This document shows, in pieces, positions 14,277 to 15,555 of a stretch of 15,555 nucleotides of DNA. The stretch spans positions 1-15,555 of the forward strand of contig DATBIK010000115.1 in the NCBI GenBank assembly GCA_036556985.1, in the 5' to 3' direction. This DNA comes from JAPSGM01 sp036556985. GTDB taxonomy: Bacteria > Chloroflexota > Limnocylindria > QHBO01. Each line of letters starts with the position of its first letter. Positions within the stretch are counted from its first letter, which is position 1. The position numbers and the translations under genes are program-made. The notes beneath the pieces are model-generated. The model saw only the letters and a program-made list of their open reading frames with translations. It was not told the DNA's origin and made no database searches.

Positions 14277-15536
14277 TCAGCCAGCGCTCTTCACCGTCTC
14301 GCCGGAGCGGACAAGCCGCCGCCGGGCGAAGTCGGCGGCGGATGCGCCCGGGTCGATGCGGCAGTTGCGGCCGATCCGCACCCGGGGCGGGACGGTCGCC
14401 CGCTTGCCGACGAGCGTGATACCGGCGTACAGCCGCTCCGGTTCGTCGCGGTTCGGGCGCAGGTCGTCGCCCTCGCCGATGACCGCCCCGGCGCCGATGC
14501 GGCACTCCTTGTCGATGATCGCCCGGTCCACGACGGCGCCCTCGCCGATCTCGGTGTCGAACATGACGATCGAGTCGCGAACCTGCGCCCCGGCGGCAAC
14601 GCGCACGCCGGGAGACAGGATGCTGTGGTGGACGCTTCCGTCGATGACGCAGCCGTGGCTGACCATGCTGCGCTGCACGTCGGCGGACGGCCCGACCCGC
14701 GCCGGCGGGCGCTCCTCGCTGCGGGTGTAGACCAGCCAGCCGAGGTCGTTCAGCTCGATTCCCGGCGCGTCGGACAGCAGGTCGAGGCTCGTGCGCCAGT
14801 AGGCCTCCACGGTGCCGACGTCCTGCCAATAGCCGCGGAAGTCGTAGGCATACACCCGGCGCCCGGCATCGACCATCCAGGGCAGGAGGTCCCGCCCGAA
14901 GTCGACCCGCTCGGGCGAGAGCACCTCGCGCAGCAACGGCCAGGAGAAGACGTAGACGCCCATGCTCACCAGGTTGCTCGTCGGGTTGGGCGGCTTCTCG
15001 ACGAAGGCGGTCACGCGGCCGTCGGCGTCGGCCTCCAGGATGCCGAACCGATGCGCCTCCTCGAGCGGCACGGTGCGCACCGCGCAGGTGACCTCCGCGC
15101 CGCACTCGCGATGCATCTCGATGAACGGCCGATAGTCCATCTTGTACACGTGGTCGCCGGCCAGGACGAGGACGAGCTCCGGGTCGCGATCGGCCACGAA
15201 GTCGAGGTTCTGAAGCACGGCGTCCGCCGTCCCGCGATACCAGTCACGAGCGCGGCCGCGGCCGAGATACGGCTGCAGCAGCGTCACCCCGCCACGCGTG
15301 CGGTCGAGGTCCCAGGGCCGACCGAGTCCGATGTGGTCCATGAGGGAGCGCGGGGCGTACTGGGTCAGCACCGCGACGTCGGTGAGGTCGGAGTTCACCG
15401 CGTTCGAGAGCGCGAAGTCGATGATCCGGTACTTTCCGCCGAACGGAACCCCGGGCTTGGCGCGCACCTGCGAGAGGATCGAGAGGCGCTCGCCCTCACC
15501 CCCCGCCAGGATCAGCGCCAGGACGCCGGTGGCCAC
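14277..15536 (-). CDS. glgC: Glucose-1-phosphate adenylyltransferase
   Basis: This 419-residue enzyme makes ADP-glucose from glucose-1-phosphate and ATP, the committed step of bacterial glycogen synthesis. The nucleotide-binding start reads LILAGGEGERLSILSQVRAK (8-27), then PFGGKYRIIDFALSN (31-45). Other family marks are GTADAVLQN (102-110), LAGDHVYKMDY (125-135), the sugar-phosphate site FVEKP (178-182), SMGVYVF (191-197) and GYWQDVGTVEAYW (235-247). A left-handed beta-helix domain of hexapeptide-type repeats fills about 281-400. The usual RLxPLT is RLSILS here. The start is GTG at 15536 with no clear ribosome binding site; the frame is still open to the window edge, so an upstream start beyond 15555 is possible. 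It is the first visible gene of the five-gene minus-strand unit. Confidence 0.95.
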   Translation of the reverse strand: MATGVLALILAGGEGERLSILSQVRAKPGVPFGGKYRIIDFALSNAVNSDLTDVAVLTQYAPRSLMDHIGLGRPWDLDRTRGGVTLLQPYLGRGRARDWYRGTADAVLQNLDFVADRDPELVLVLAGDHVYKMDYRPFIEMHRECGAEVTCAVRTVPLEEAHRFGILEADADGRVTAFVEKPPNPTSNLVSMGVYVFSWPLLREVLSPERVDFGRDLLPWMVDAGRRVYAYDFRGYWQDVGTVEAYWRTSLDLLSDAPGIELNDLGWLVYTRSEERPPARVGPSADVQRSMVSHGCVIDGSVHHSILSPGVRVAAGAQVRDSIVMFDTEIGEGAVVDRAIIDKECRIGAGAVIGEGDDLRPNRDEPERLYAGITLVGKRATVPPRVRIGRNCRIDPGASAADFARRRLVRSGETVKSAG

Positions 15537-15555
15537 GGTCCGAATTGTCCCACGC

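Overview
The window is very GC-rich, with GTG starts and tightly overlapping genes. Several proteins are of kinds common in soil and aquatic Chloroflexota: an AglE-type sugar-binding lipoprotein, a Deinococcus-type topoisomerase IB, a short archaeal-type nicotinate phosphoribosyltransferase and a GlgC reading 'RLSILSQVRAKP'. A Chloroflexota bacterium (Limnocylindria- or Thermomicrobia-like) is my best guess; a deep-branching actinobacterium is not excluded. I see no rRNA, tRNA, CRISPR array, insertion sequence, phage gene or biosynthetic cluster. No gene-free stretch exceeds about 110 bases.

Layout. (1) Positions 13-1781, minus strand: a three-gene unit transcribed as ParB/Srx-fold protein, calcineurin-type metallophosphoesterase, one-pass membrane protein. 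(2) Positions 1885-6394, plus strand: a complete carbohydrate ABC importer of the alpha-glucoside type (ATPase, binding lipoprotein, two permeases), followed at 6481 by a small, very acidic protein. (3) Positions 6743-8505, minus strand: a two-gene ABC-2 system (ATPase then permease). (4) Positions 8600-10274, plus strand: a Nudix ADP-sugar hydrolase and a topoisomerase IB. (5) Positions 10290-15536, minus strand: a compact five-gene unit transcribed as glgC, YbjN-like protein, M1-peptidase-like membrane protein, nicotinate phosphoribosyltransferase and TPR protein. Three junctions in this and the other minus-strand units, plus one between the two importer permeases, are ATGA stop/start overlaps of four bases; in all there are five such overlaps in the window.

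The most unusual item is the binding protein of the sugar importer (3077-4450). All parts of an AglE-like solute-binding protein are present once, but in permuted order: signal peptide, then the half that normally ends the protein, then a proline-rich linker, then the half that normally begins it. The frame is open throughout, the lipobox and ribosome binding site are good, and the partner genes are intact. It therefore reads as a natural circular permutation, unless the assembly is wrong. Second is the M1-like protein at 11706-13706, whose zinc motif HExxH reads HQLGH, so the general base is lost while the metal ligands remain. Other points are a strong tetraloop-capped hairpin between the binding-protein and permease genes, a probable non-AUG start for the YbjN-like gene, and a degenerate Rieske-like segment in the first gene.

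How the genes may work together: the importer would bring in an alpha-linked sugar or polyol, and GlgC would commit glucose-1-phosphate to ADP-glucose and glycogen. The Nudix enzyme (ADP-sugars) and PncB (NAD salvage) also act on adenylate-containing metabolites. This shared theme is inference from family function, not something the sequence proves.
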